Shown here: positions 1-6,677 of the stretch, in pieces
How the letters are laid out: the number at the start of each line of letters is the position of its first letter
How positions within the stretch are numbered: position 1 is the stretch's first letter
Assembly (NCBI GenBank): GCA_027459785.1
Contig: DAIDGU010000027.1
Location: 1-36,475, forward strand
Length of the DNA: 36,475 nt
Source of the DNA: Ktedonobacteria bacterium
GTDB taxonomy: Bacteria > Chloroflexota > Ktedonobacteria > Ktedonobacterales > JACDGC01
Direction: 5' to 3'
The notes under the pieces: generated by a model
Told to the model about the DNA's origin: nothing
Database searches by the model: none
Seen by the model: the letters and a program-made list of their open reading frames with translations, nothing else
Made by a program: the position numbers and the translations under genes

Positions 1-673
1 TGCGGGCAAGGTCGCGCTGCGCATGGGCCAGCTTCTTTTCGTCTTGGTGGAAGAAGCGTTCGTTGCCGACCTTCTCCCCGGTGCTGAGGGTCACGGTATC
101 GTGGATGCCCAGGTCAAGACCAACCATCTGGGGCGTGACGGTTTTGGGGCGGATAGCTTCTTCGATCAGGAGGCTGACGAAATAGCGGCCCGCTGCATCG
201 CGCGTCACCGTCACCGTGCTGGGCCGGGCATCTTTAGGCATCGGGCGCGACCACACGAGAGCGAGCGGCTCGTCCATTTTCGCCAGTTGCAGCGTGCGGG
301 TGGCCCCGTCCCAGCTAAAGGCGGAACTGGCATAGGTGGCGGCCTGGCGGTGGCGTTTCTTCTTAAAGACAGGGTAGTTGGTACGGCCCGCAAAGAAGTT
401 GCGGAAGGCGCGGTCCAGGTGGCGCAAGGCTTGTTGCAAGGGGACACTGGACACCTCGTTGAGCCAGTGCGTCGCCTCGTCCTTTTTGAGCGCCGTCAGG
501 GCTGCCGAGGTATCTTCGTAGTACATCCGCTCCTGGCGGTCATACCAGGCATCCGTGCGCAGTTTCAAGGCCCAGTTATACACAAAGCGCGTACAGCCAA
601 ACGTCCGGCTCAGGATGGCCTCCTGGTCGGGCGTCGGATAGAAGCGGTAGCGGTACGCACGTTCGTGTTGCAT
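1..673 (-). CDS. tnpB: TnpB-type (IS200/IS605 OrfB) RNA-guided nuclease, 5' part only
   Basis: Reading leftwards from the ATG at 673, an uninterrupted frame of 224 codons runs off the left edge of the window. It begins MQHERAYRYRFYPTPDQE, then FGCTRFVYNWAL, the usual N terminus of OrfB/TnpB proteins (helix-turn-helix OrfB domain). It continues to MVGLDLGIHDTVTLSTGEKV, which holds the first RuvC catalytic Asp (the D of LDLG). The later RuvC residues and the zinc ribbon lie outside the window, as would the 3' guide-RNA (omega RNA) region. TnpB proteins are RNA-guided DNA endonucleases of insertion sequences. No tnpA is seen upstream, so this is either a tnpB-only element or one with tnpA further away. 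Identity is confident; whether the gene is complete cannot be judged. Confidence 0.9.
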   Translation of the reverse strand, partial: MQHERAYRYRFYPTPDQEAILSRTFGCTRFVYNWALKLRTDAWYDRQERMYYEDTSAALTALKKDEATHWLNEVSSVPLQQALRHLDRAFRNFFAGRTNYPVFKKKRHRQAATYASSAFSWDGATRTLQLAKMDEPLALVWSRPMPKDARPSTVTVTRDAAGRYFVSLLIEEAIRPKTVTPQMVGLDLGIHDTVTLSTGEKVGNERFFHQDEKKLAHAQRDLAR

Positions 674-744
674 GCGTACCGTATACCACACACTACAGTA
701 AGGATACAAGGGGTACGGTGTCGCTGCGGCGACGGCGCTGCTAT

Positions 745-766
745 CCCCATGCCGAGAAGGCAGGGG
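745..766 (-). repeat. Imperfect hairpin upstream of tnpB, possible left end of the element
   Basis: On the minus strand CCCCTGCC and GGCATGGGG form a stem with one bulged base and a 5-nt loop, about 70 bases upstream of the tnpB start. IS200/IS605 elements carry subterminal imperfect hairpins rather than inverted terminal repeats, so this could mark the left end. The cleavage site and the exact boundary cannot be fixed from one end alone. Confidence 0.35.
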
Positions 767-860
767 TTTTACGCGCCTTTCGATAACATGTCCAGTATCC
801 CCACGGCAACTACTTGACCAGTTCGCGCGTGGAATGTACCATGAGAGCGTTCAAACGAAT

Positions 861-905
861 GTGTGTCAGACGCGAGTGTGTCAGACAAAAGTATGTCAAT
901 GCACC
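861..905. repeat. Three 15-bp tandem repeats ahead of the DUF4352 gene
   Basis: GTGTGTCAGACGCGA (861-875) is followed directly by GTGTGTCAGACAAAA (876-890) and a weaker third unit starting GTATGTCAATG (891-905). The shared core is GTGTGTCAGAC in exact 15-bp register, about 40-85 bases upstream of the chosen start of the downstream gene. Direct repeats in this place could be a regulator binding array. They are out of phase with a 10.5-bp helical repeat, so cooperative binding on one face is not implied. Confidence 0.4.
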
Positions 906-946
906 AGTGTGCGTTTCAGCGCAGGCCAAAGGAGTCATTCCTCATC

Positions 947-2065
947 ATGCAACCCGATCCAGCGCAACAGTCACCCTCCCCATCTGATCAACCGGGCATG
1001 TCGCCGCCGAATCCGTTGGAAGCGCCGGGGGCGAACCCCGCACCGCCGGTGCAGCCCTTATATGGTGCGCCCGCGCCCGGCTATCCGCCCAGCGCGCCCC
1101 CGCCGGCCTATCCGCCGCCGCCGCCACCCAGCGGCCCCACATCCGGCTATCCGCCGTCGCCTTACGCGCCGCCCGCGGCCTATTCGCTACCGCCCAGCGG
1201 CGGGACGCCGGGTTACGCGCCGCCGGCCTATCCCGCGCCGGCCTATCCCGCGCCCAGCTATCCCGCGCCCCAGCAACCGAATATGCCACCATCCGGCTAT
1301 CCGCCGTCCCAGCAACCATCGGGCGCGCTGCCACCGGGGTATATGCCGCCGCCGACTATGCCACCATCCGGCTATCCGCCGCCAGCAGGGATGCCGCCGT
1401 CGGGTTATGCGCCAACGGGTCTGCCGTCTGCCGGCTACCAACCACAGACGGGGATGCCGCCAACGGGCTATCCGCAACAGATGGGCGCACCCTCGGCACA
1501 GCCCTACGGCTATCCTGGTTATGCCACGCCACCGGTACCAGCACGTCCGGCCAGCGCCAATACGACGCTCATCGTCGTGCTCAGCGTCATCGCGGCAGTT
1601 GTCGTCATCGGCGCGGGCATCGGCATCATCAGCGCTGTCACATCGACACATTCATCGCTCAGCTCGTCGTCGCAGCACTATAAGGTTGGCGACCACGTCG
1701 CCATCGGCAGCACCTGGGTCATGACCGTCAACGGCGCGACGGAAAGCATGGGCGACCAGTTCGACCAACAGCAGTTGCAGGCTGGCGACACGTATGTCAT
1801 CGTCGATATCACCATCAAGAACGCTTCCAGCCAGACGCAAGATCTGTTGGGGTATATCGACTTTTCGGTGAAAGATTCCACCGGCGAAGTCCACCAACAG
1901 ACCTTTTTCTCGACGGAAAGCGTCCCCGACGGCAACATCAGCGCCGGCGACATCTTGCGTGGTCAGATCGCCTTCGAGGTGCCGGCCAGCGATCACCACC
2001 TCACCTTCCTCTACAACGACGATAGTTTCGGCAGCACGCCGGTGACATGGGATATCACCGTGTGA
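947..2065 (+). CDS. Proline-rich, membrane-anchored DUF4352 domain protein
   Basis: This is a 372-residue protein in three parts. Residues 1-205 are a low-complexity arm rich in Pro, Tyr, Gly and Ala with recurring [11 protein letters not shown] and GYPP units. A single hydrophobic segment at about 213-238 ([20 protein letters not shown]) follows. The C-terminal ~130 residues begin [20 protein letters not shown], contain [17 protein letters not shown] and end in a beta-rich run, matching DUF4352, an immunoglobulin-like extracytoplasmic domain. The Pro/Tyr-rich half is probably cytoplasmic and the DUF4352 domain outside. I chose the ATG at 947 because AAAGGAG lies at 928-934; an in-frame ATG at 863 lacks such a site and would put the 15-bp repeats inside the gene. 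Its last codons overlap the convergent clpP end by 11 bases. Function unknown. Confidence 0.85.
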   Translation: MQPDPAQQSPSPSDQPGMSPPNPLEAPGANPAPPVQPLYGAPAPGYPPSAPPPAYPPPPPPSGPTSGYPPSPYAPPAAYSLPPSGGTPGYAPPAYPAPAYPAPSYPAPQQPNMPPSGYPPSQQPSGALPPGYMPPPTMPPSGYPPPAGMPPSGYAPTGLPSAGYQPQTGMPPTGYPQQMGAPSAQPYGYPGYATPPVPARPASANTTLIVVLSVIAAVVVIGAGIGIISAVTSTHSSLSSSSQHYKVGDHVAIGSTWVMTVNGATESMGDQFDQQQLQAGDTYVIVDITIKNASSQTQDLLGYIDFSVKDSTGEVHQQTFFSTESVPDGNISAGDILRGQIAFEVPASDHHLTFLYNDDSFGSTPVTWDITV

Positions 2066-2696
2066 GGTGGGTTGCCCCACGCGCCCGCCAGTCTTGCAAC
2101 GTCAGCACCTCGTCGATGATGCCGTAGTCGCGCGCTTCTTCGGGACTCATGAAGAAGTCGCGCTCGGTATCACGACGAATGCGTTCCACCGGCTGGCTGG
2201 TGTGCAGCACATACAGTTCGTTGAGCATGTCGCGCGTGCGCAGCAGTTCGCGGGCGTGGATGTCGATATCCGTCACCTGGCCGCTGATGCCGCCGCCCGT
2301 GATCAACGGTTGGTGCATGTGGATGCGCGCGTGCGGCAGCGCGAAGCGCCGGCCTGGATCGCCGGCCATCAGCAGCACGGTGCCGAAACTGGCGGCCATG
2401 CCCACGCAGGTCGTCGCCAGCGGGCAGCGCAAGGAACGCATCGTGTCGTAGATCGCCAGTCCCGCCGTCACCACGCCGCCCGGCGAACTGATGTGCATGT
2501 TGATCGGCTTCTCGTCGCTCTCGCTGGCCAGGAACAGCAGTTCCGCCACCACCAGGCTCGCCAGGTTATCTTCGATGGGGCCGTTCACCAGCACGATGCG
2601 CTCGCGCAGCAGACGAGAAAACAGGTCATACGCGCGGTCGCCCCGCGCGCCCTGCTCGATGACGGTGGGAATCACCATCTGAGCCGTGTAAGTCAT
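2055..2696 (-). CDS. clpP: ATP-dependent Clp protease proteolytic subunit ClpP
   Basis: This 213-residue serine peptidase of family S14 forms the barrel-shaped chamber that degrades proteins fed by a Clp ATPase. The catalytic Ser is in GMAASFG (about Ser103), the His in HMHQP (about His128) and the Asp in RRDTERD (about Asp176); their spacing fits ClpP. SSPGG forms the oxyanion region. Length and order match the family, with a short, non-standard N terminus. The ATG at 2696 follows AAAGGAG, which overlaps the stop of the upstream gene. It is therefore the second gene of an operon with the DUF4177-like protein (15-base gap). No clpX, clpC or tig gene is adjacent, and the His-motif sequence departs from the usual form, so this may be an accessory ClpP paralogue rather than the main one. 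Confidence 0.95.
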   Translation of the reverse strand: MTYTAQMVIPTVIEQGARGDRAYDLFSRLLRERIVLVNGPIEDNLASLVVAELLFLASESDEKPINMHISSPGGVVTAGLAIYDTMRSLRCPLATTCVGMAASFGTVLLMAGDPGRRFALPHARIHMHQPLITGGGISGQVTDIDIHARELLRTRDMLNELYVLHTSQPVERIRRDTERDFFMSPEEARDYGIIDEVLTLQDWRARGATHLTR

Positions 2697-2711
2697 TGGG
2701 ATGCTCCTTTC

Positions 2712-2933
2712 CTAAGCCGCGCGGACAAAGTGGTAGTGCAGCCGGGCGCGGCGCGTGTCCTCGAAAAGGCCGGCCAGCAGCCAGCCATCACGGCCCAAGG
2801 CGGTGAGTTCATCCGCTGGCAGCGGATCAACCTCGCGCAGATCGACGACGACGGTGTGATATTCCCACGCCGGGCGAGCCGGTTCGGCGCGCTCGAAAAC
2901 GACGGGCGTGGGTAAGGGTGCATGGAAGCCCAT
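2712..2933 (-). CDS. Small DUF4177-like protein
   Basis: This 73-residue protein contains WEYHTVVVDLREVD, then ELTALGRDGWLLAGLFED and HYHFVRA. It has the pattern of a beta strand, a helix ending in LGxxGW, and further strands that characterises DUF4177 and related small proteins. I chose the ATG at 2933, because GGAGGAAA precedes it by about 9 bases; longer in-frame versions would read through the palindromic repeats upstream and have an unlikely Cys/Ser/His-rich start. It sits first in an operon with clpP, 15 bases apart, so it may affect ClpP function or expression, but there is no direct evidence. The family call rests on the motif pattern only. Confidence 0.7.
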   Translation of the reverse strand: MGFHAPLPTPVVFERAEPARPAWEYHTVVVDLREVDPLPADELTALGRDGWLLAGLFEDTRRARLHYHFVRAA

Positions 2934-3028
2934 GAGCAGTTTCCTCCGCTGGTACCAGGGTGCGCGACGCACCGCGTCGCGTTGATCGGAGGATAAGACC
3001 AGCGGGGGTAACACCACAAGAGCGCGGC

Positions 3029-3073
3029 TATGCCGTGAGCATAGGTGGCTGCACAGGCTATGCTGTGAGCATA
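3029..3073. promoter_or_regulatory. Two phased palindromes upstream of the DUF4177-like/clpP operon
   Basis: TATGCTGTGAGCATA (3059-3073) is a perfect 6+6 inverted repeat around GTG. TATGCCGTGAGCATA (3029-3043) differs at one base. Their centres are exactly 30 bp apart, close to three helical turns, and the flanking bases GCTGCAC recur in the same register. They lie about 95-140 bases upstream of the operon's first start codon. This geometry suits a dimeric repressor or activator binding two sites on one DNA face. The regulator is unknown. Confidence 0.5.
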
Positions 3074-3113
3074 GAACGCTGCACCGCACATACCTAACTG
3101 CCCCACAGCAACT

Positions 3114-3150
3114 CCCCCTCTCCATCCGCAGATGGGGGGGGTCGGGGGGT
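3114..3150 (-). repeat. GC-rich hairpin just downstream of the DUF3090 gene (copy 1 of a dispersed repeat)
   Basis: CCCCCTCTCCATC and GATGGGGGGGG form a stem around a 4-base loop, followed by another G-run. A near-identical hairpin occurs at 23131-23170. Both copies lie about 20-30 bases past the stop of a minus-strand gene. This suggests a dispersed REP-like palindrome that also acts as a 3' stabiliser or attenuator. It lacks a U-tract, so it is not a classical intrinsic terminator. Confidence 0.5.
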
Positions 3151-3168
3151 GGGGCCACCTGGGTGGGG

Positions 3169-3741
3169 CTATTGGCCGCCGCTCAGGTCCAGCTTGTGGT
3201 GGCCGTTCTTTTTGACACAGCCGTGTTCTTCGTCGGGGTGGCTGAGCGGCACGCCGCAGAGGGGGCAGCGCGGACGCCCGCTGGCAACAACACCTTCCGC
3301 CGCCTGGGCGAAACGCTCGGCCTCAGTTTGCGACAGCGCCACGCGGAATTCGGGGATGAGTTCATCTTCCTCGGTTGTTTCCAGCGCCATTTCCAGCGAC
3401 GCGGCCACGAAGATGATCGTGCCGTTGAGTTGATCATAGCCCAGCGCCCAGCGGCCTACCTGAAACTCAGTGTCGGGGTTCGCCGGGAAGTCGGCACGTG
3501 GCGAAGGAGCAGCGGTCGCCGTTTGTTCGCCCTCCACGCGCAACACATCACTGCCGGTGATCTCCGCCAGCGTCTGCTGCATCCCCTGGATGAGCAATTC
3601 GACATCGGCGCGTTCCAGCCAGAGGCACGCCGTCTGCGCGCCCTGCTTGGCGATGAGCCGGAAGCGGCGGTTGCCAGGCTGGCCCAACGCCTCAGCCTCG
3701 AAGTAATCGGGGGTCTCGAAATCCGCGAAATCCTGGCTCAT
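3169..3741 (-). CDS. DUF3090 (TIGR03847-type) protein
   Basis: This 190-residue protein opens with DFETPDYFEAEALGQPGNRRF, with LIAKQG and ACLWLERADVELL following, as in DUF3090 proteins known from Actinobacteria and Chloroflexota. The C terminus has CPLCGVPLSHPDEEHGC, a probable zinc-binding cluster with the typical ending CxxxNGH. The length is normal for the family. The ATG at 3741 follows AAAGGAT. The function is not established. In actinobacteria relatives sit near a histidine-phosphatase and a kinase-like gene, but no such neighbours appear here. A GC-rich hairpin follows the stop. Confidence 0.85.
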   Translation of the reverse strand: MSQDFADFETPDYFEAEALGQPGNRRFRLIAKQGAQTACLWLERADVELLIQGMQQTLAEITGSDVLRVEGEQTATAAPSPRADFPANPDTEFQVGRWALGYDQLNGTIIFVAASLEMALETTEEDELIPEFRVALSQTEAERFAQAAEGVVASGRPRCPLCGVPLSHPDEEHGCVKKNGHHKLDLSGGQ

Positions 3742-3858
3742 CTGCTGATCCTTTGCTGCGTGAATGGTCGGCGCTTACCATCAGAAGTGTAACATCGTGA
3801 CGGGTGCCAGCGCAAACAGGACATTATCTCACAGCTTGGGAAAAGGGATACGTGCCTC

Positions 3859-3888
3859 TTGGCAAGACCGTAATACTTATGCTATAGA
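3859..3888 (+). promoter_or_regulatory. Candidate promoter for the 56-codon gene
   Basis: TTGGCA (3859-3864) and TATAGA (3883-3888) are 18 bases apart in an otherwise empty stretch (3742-4115). A start near 3895 would give a leader of about 220 bases holding GC-rich inverted segments around 3940-3990 that could fold. Nothing else is seen in this gap. Confidence 0.4.
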
Positions 3889-4115
3889 ATGTATAGTGAT
3901 ATCTGCGCCATATCAAACACTCCGGGCGTAGCAACTGCACGCCGCGCGGACCGCGTCGGTCGGCGCGTGCGGGATATCCGGCGGCGCATCACCACCACCG
4001 CCACATCAGTTCTCGTGCCACACACAACGCCTGGTTCGGGCAATGTCGCCTGAACCACGGGGAGGCGCGTCCGCGTTTCCCACTATCTTAAACAACCAAG
4101 AGGAGGAAGCGACCG

Positions 4116-4286
4116 ATGCAACAGTACGAAGATCTGCTTATTGATGCCTTACTGGACCAGGGCTTCACGTTAGAAGAAGCCGAACGGCTTATCGCCCTCC
4201 ATGAATATGTCGAGCGCGAACGGCAAGAGGCGCGGCAACTGCGCGCCTTGTTTCAAAAAGATCAGGACAACGCCAAAGACGGTTAA
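4116..4286 (+). CDS. Small charged helical protein, 56 residues
   Basis: ATG at 4116 is preceded by AGGAGG at 4101-4106 and followed by 56 codons and TAA. The protein runs MQQYEDLLIDALLDQGFT, then LEEAERLIALHEYVERERQE, ending QKDQDNAKDG. It is almost wholly predicted alpha helix and strongly charged, with no membrane segment. A clean intrinsic terminator follows 38 bases later and a candidate promoter lies upstream, so this is a complete single-gene unit. I do not recognise the family. Such proteins can be small regulators or protein-binding adaptors, but that is a guess. Confidence 0.75.
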   Translation: MQQYEDLLIDALLDQGFTLEEAERLIALHEYVERERQEARQLRALFQKDQDNAKDG

Positions 4287-4324
4287 GCCCTGGTGACGAT
4301 CCGCAGTTCTGTACATCACACAAA

Positions 4325-4357
4325 CCCCGCATCTACGGTGTGAGATGCGGGGCTTTT
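4325..4357 (+). terminator. Rho-independent terminator
   Basis: CCCCGCATCT (4325-4334) pairs perfectly with AGATGCGGGG (4343-4352) across an 8-base loop, followed by CTTTT. It ends the small gene at 4116-4286. On the other strand it faces the acyl-CoA dehydrogenase 3' end but lacks a good T-tract. Confidence 0.85.
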
Positions 4358-4441
4358 GCATTCCCCCGCACTGAGGTTTCATCAGTATACGAGGGTGCGG
4401 GAACCGTGGGTGCGATGAATCGCGCCCGTACAAGGCTGCGA

Positions 4442-5605
4442 TCAGCGCCAGTTGAGGATGTCGTCCTCGATATTGCGGGCGATGATCAGGCGCTGTACCT
4501 GGCTGGTGCCTTCGACGATGGTGAGTTGGCGCGCGTCGCGGAAATAGCGCTCGACGGGATGGTCCATCATATAGCCGTTGCCGCCAAGGATCTGCACTGC
4601 CGTATCCGCCGCCATCGTTGCCGTCTCCGTGGCGAAGGCTTTGGCCATCGAAAGGATGTGGGCGTGGTCTTTGTCAGCGTGGCCGGCGTCCACCGTCAGG
4701 CAGGCATTATACGTCAGCCAGCGCGCCGCCTCAATGCGCATAGCGACATCCGCGATCATCATCTGGATCGCCTGGTGCTTGATGATCGGCTGGCCGAACG
4801 TTTGGCGTGTTTTGGCATAGTCGATGGCGTATTGGATCACGCCTTCCGCCGTCCCCAGGCCGCGCGAAGCGACGATCGGGCGCACGGAATTGAGATTCCA
4901 CATAATCAGTTTGAAGCCCTGGTTGACCGCGCCGACGATGTTTTTGGCCGGCACTTTCGCTTCATCGAAGATCAATTCACAGGTTGGCACGCCATGCACG
5001 CCCATCTTGCGATCCGCTTTGCCCACGCGGAAGCCCGGCGTGTCGCGGTCCACGATGAAGACGGTGAAGCCGCGCGAGCCAGCATTCAGGTCGGTTTTGG
5101 TGGCGACCAGGAAGAAGTCCGCCACTGACGCGCCGGAGATCCAGTGCTTGGTGCCGGTGATGCGATACGTGTCGCCGTCTTTTTCGGCTTTGGTCTGGAT
5201 CTGCGCCGAATCGGACCCCGCGCCTGGCTCCGTCAGGCCAAATGCGCCGCGCAGCGTGCCTTCCGCCGTGCCGCGCCCATACTTCTGCTTCTGCTCTTCG
5301 GTGCCGCCGCGCATGATGGCCGAGGTGGAAAGCTTGGTCAGCAACAGCATCAGGGCGCACGAGTTATCGGCCTTGGCGACCTCCTCGACGGCCAGACCCA
5401 GGCCGATGGTCCCCGCGCCGCTGCCGCCATACTCTTCGGGAAAATTCAGCCCCAGCAAGCCCGTCTCTTTGAAGACCTGATAGATATCTTCGGGATATTC
5501 GCCCGTCTCGTCCAATTCCGCCGCGCGGGGCGCGATCACCTCGCGGGCGATGCGTCGCGCCGTCTGGCGGATCAACTCTTGCTCGTCGGTCAACTGGAAA
5601 TCCAT
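4442..5605 (-). CDS. Acyl-CoA dehydrogenase
   Basis: This 387-residue FAD enzyme carries out alpha,beta-dehydrogenation of an acyl-CoA thioester and passes electrons to electron-transfer flavoprotein. Visible hallmarks are the N-terminal helical domain (DFQLTDEQELIRQTARRIA), AFGLTEPGAGSDS in the middle domain, GTKHWISG, and the C-terminal YFRDARQLTIVEGTSQVQR. The Glu in VEGTS (about residue 365) sits where short- and medium-chain enzymes have the catalytic base. Length is typical. The ATG at 5605 has AGAGGA upstream. No other beta-oxidation or ETF gene is adjacent, so the chain length or branched-chain substrate cannot be told. Confidence 0.95.
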   Translation of the reverse strand: MDFQLTDEQELIRQTARRIAREVIAPRAAELDETGEYPEDIYQVFKETGLLGLNFPEEYGGSGAGTIGLGLAVEEVAKADNSCALMLLLTKLSTSAIMRGGTEEQKQKYGRGTAEGTLRGAFGLTEPGAGSDSAQIQTKAEKDGDTYRITGTKHWISGASVADFFLVATKTDLNAGSRGFTVFIVDRDTPGFRVGKADRKMGVHGVPTCELIFDEAKVPAKNIVGAVNQGFKLIMWNLNSVRPIVASRGLGTAEGVIQYAIDYAKTRQTFGQPIIKHQAIQMMIADVAMRIEAARWLTYNACLTVDAGHADKDHAHILSMAKAFATETATMAADTAVQILGGNGYMMDHPVERYFRDARQLTIVEGTSQVQRLIIARNIEDDILNWR

Positions 5606-5824
5606 CGCACATTCCTCTCATCACAGCACGGCGCTGTGCCGCGCATGCCTCGGCGCGTTGCCACGCGAACCGCACACCACATGGTGCGCCCGCGCTCTGC
5701 TCATGCCGATCAGTATAACGTATCGCAGCGACATGCGCCATTGCGGCGATCTCGCGGGAAAATCACGCGCTGCGCGGGGATGCAACATTGCCCTTGCCGT
5801 CGCGGCCAGCGCCTGCTTGATCTG

Positions 5825-6583
5825 TTACCCGCTCTTCGCCGCTGAGCGTGCGGCGACGAAATCAACAATAGTGGCCATAGCTTGCTCACGGTCAACATCT
5901 TGCAAAACAGCGTGATGTGATTGGGGCAAAATCAACAGCGATTTTGCGGGCGATGCGATGTGATCATAGATGAACTTGGCCTCTTCCCAGGCGACCACGC
6001 GGTCCTCACGTCCGCCGATGATCAACGCCGGACACTGCACCCGCGCGAGTTCTGGCACGATCTTCGGCAACGTGTGCAGCAGCGACCGCAAGGGCTGCCA
6101 GGCCACCCAGTGCGGCTGGTACGCCTGGCGCGTTGCGGGATCGCCGTTATCTTCGCTGGCTTTCCAATAATACGGCCAGATGCCATTGGCCAGGGCGGCG
6201 AGAAAGCGCACGGTGGCCTTCACGTGCATGGGCGCGCAGAGCGCGACGATCCCCGCGAGGTCGTCAGTCTGCGCCGCGTAATCTAGCGCGAGGACGCCGC
6301 CCAGCGAGTGGCCGATCAGGATGATGTGTTGCCGCTGCTGGGCCAGGGCCGCCGCGTGTTCTCGCACTGCCGCCGCCCACGCTGGCCAGCCAATCTGGCG
6401 CGCCTGGCGTGCCGGCACGCCGTGGCCCGGCAGCAACATGGCATCCGTCAGTGCGCCCTGCGCCGCCAGCCGCGCGGCAAGCTCAGTATAATCTGCGGGA
6501 CCGCGCTCCAAGCCATGAATCATCAGGACGCCGACCTGCGCTAGAACTTGCGTTTGCTTTGCCACATCTGCTGATGTTGACAT
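5825..6583 (-). CDS. Alpha/beta hydrolase (carboxylesterase / monoacylglycerol-lipase-like)
   Basis: This 252-residue serine hydrolase has its nucleophile elbow as GHSLGG (Ser93), the acid as GGREDRVV (Asp194) and the His in SHHAVLQD (about His224). VLMIHGLERGP supplies the oxyanion loop. The length and the short lid between residues 120 and 170 resemble Est30-type carboxylesterases and bacterial monoacylglycerol lipases. There is no signal peptide, so it is cytoplasmic. I chose the ATG at 6583 because AAGGAG lies 7 bases upstream; an in-frame ATG at 6613 lacks a site. It is divergent from the membrane protein gene at 6678, sharing a 94-base promoter region. The substrate is unknown. Confidence 0.9.
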   Translation of the reverse strand: MSTSADVAKQTQVLAQVGVLMIHGLERGPADYTELAARLAAQGALTDAMLLPGHGVPARQARQIGWPAWAAAVREHAAALAQQRQHIILIGHSLGGVLALDYAAQTDDLAGIVALCAPMHVKATVRFLAALANGIWPYYWKASEDNGDPATRQAYQPHWVAWQPLRSLLHTLPKIVPELARVQCPALIIGGREDRVVAWEEAKFIYDHIASPAKSLLILPQSHHAVLQDVDREQAMATIVDFVAARSAAKSG

Positions 6584-6677
6584 AATAAAACTCCTTGATC
6601 TCGTAGCGCCCATAGTATATCATGATCTCACCATTCGCGTACAGGTCCGCTCTTTTCACTTTCAGGAGGATAGCGCA

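Noticed and set aside
23..817. 264-residue plus-strand frame over tnpB
   Set aside because: It is the antisense of tnpB, which has recognisable OrfB motifs on the other strand.
834..1724. 296-residue Arg/Pro-rich frame over the DUF4352 gene
   Set aside because: It is a frame-shifted shadow: the Pro-rich repeats of the real gene read out of frame give Arg/Pro repeats, with no ribosome site and no domain.
3001..3150. CRISPR-like repeats
   Set aside because: Only two copies of a palindrome with a 15-base interval and one separate hairpin; no spacers or cas genes.
4340..5128. 262-residue plus-strand frame
   Set aside because: It runs antisense through the acyl-CoA dehydrogenase, whose motifs are unambiguous; it also begins inside a terminator stem.
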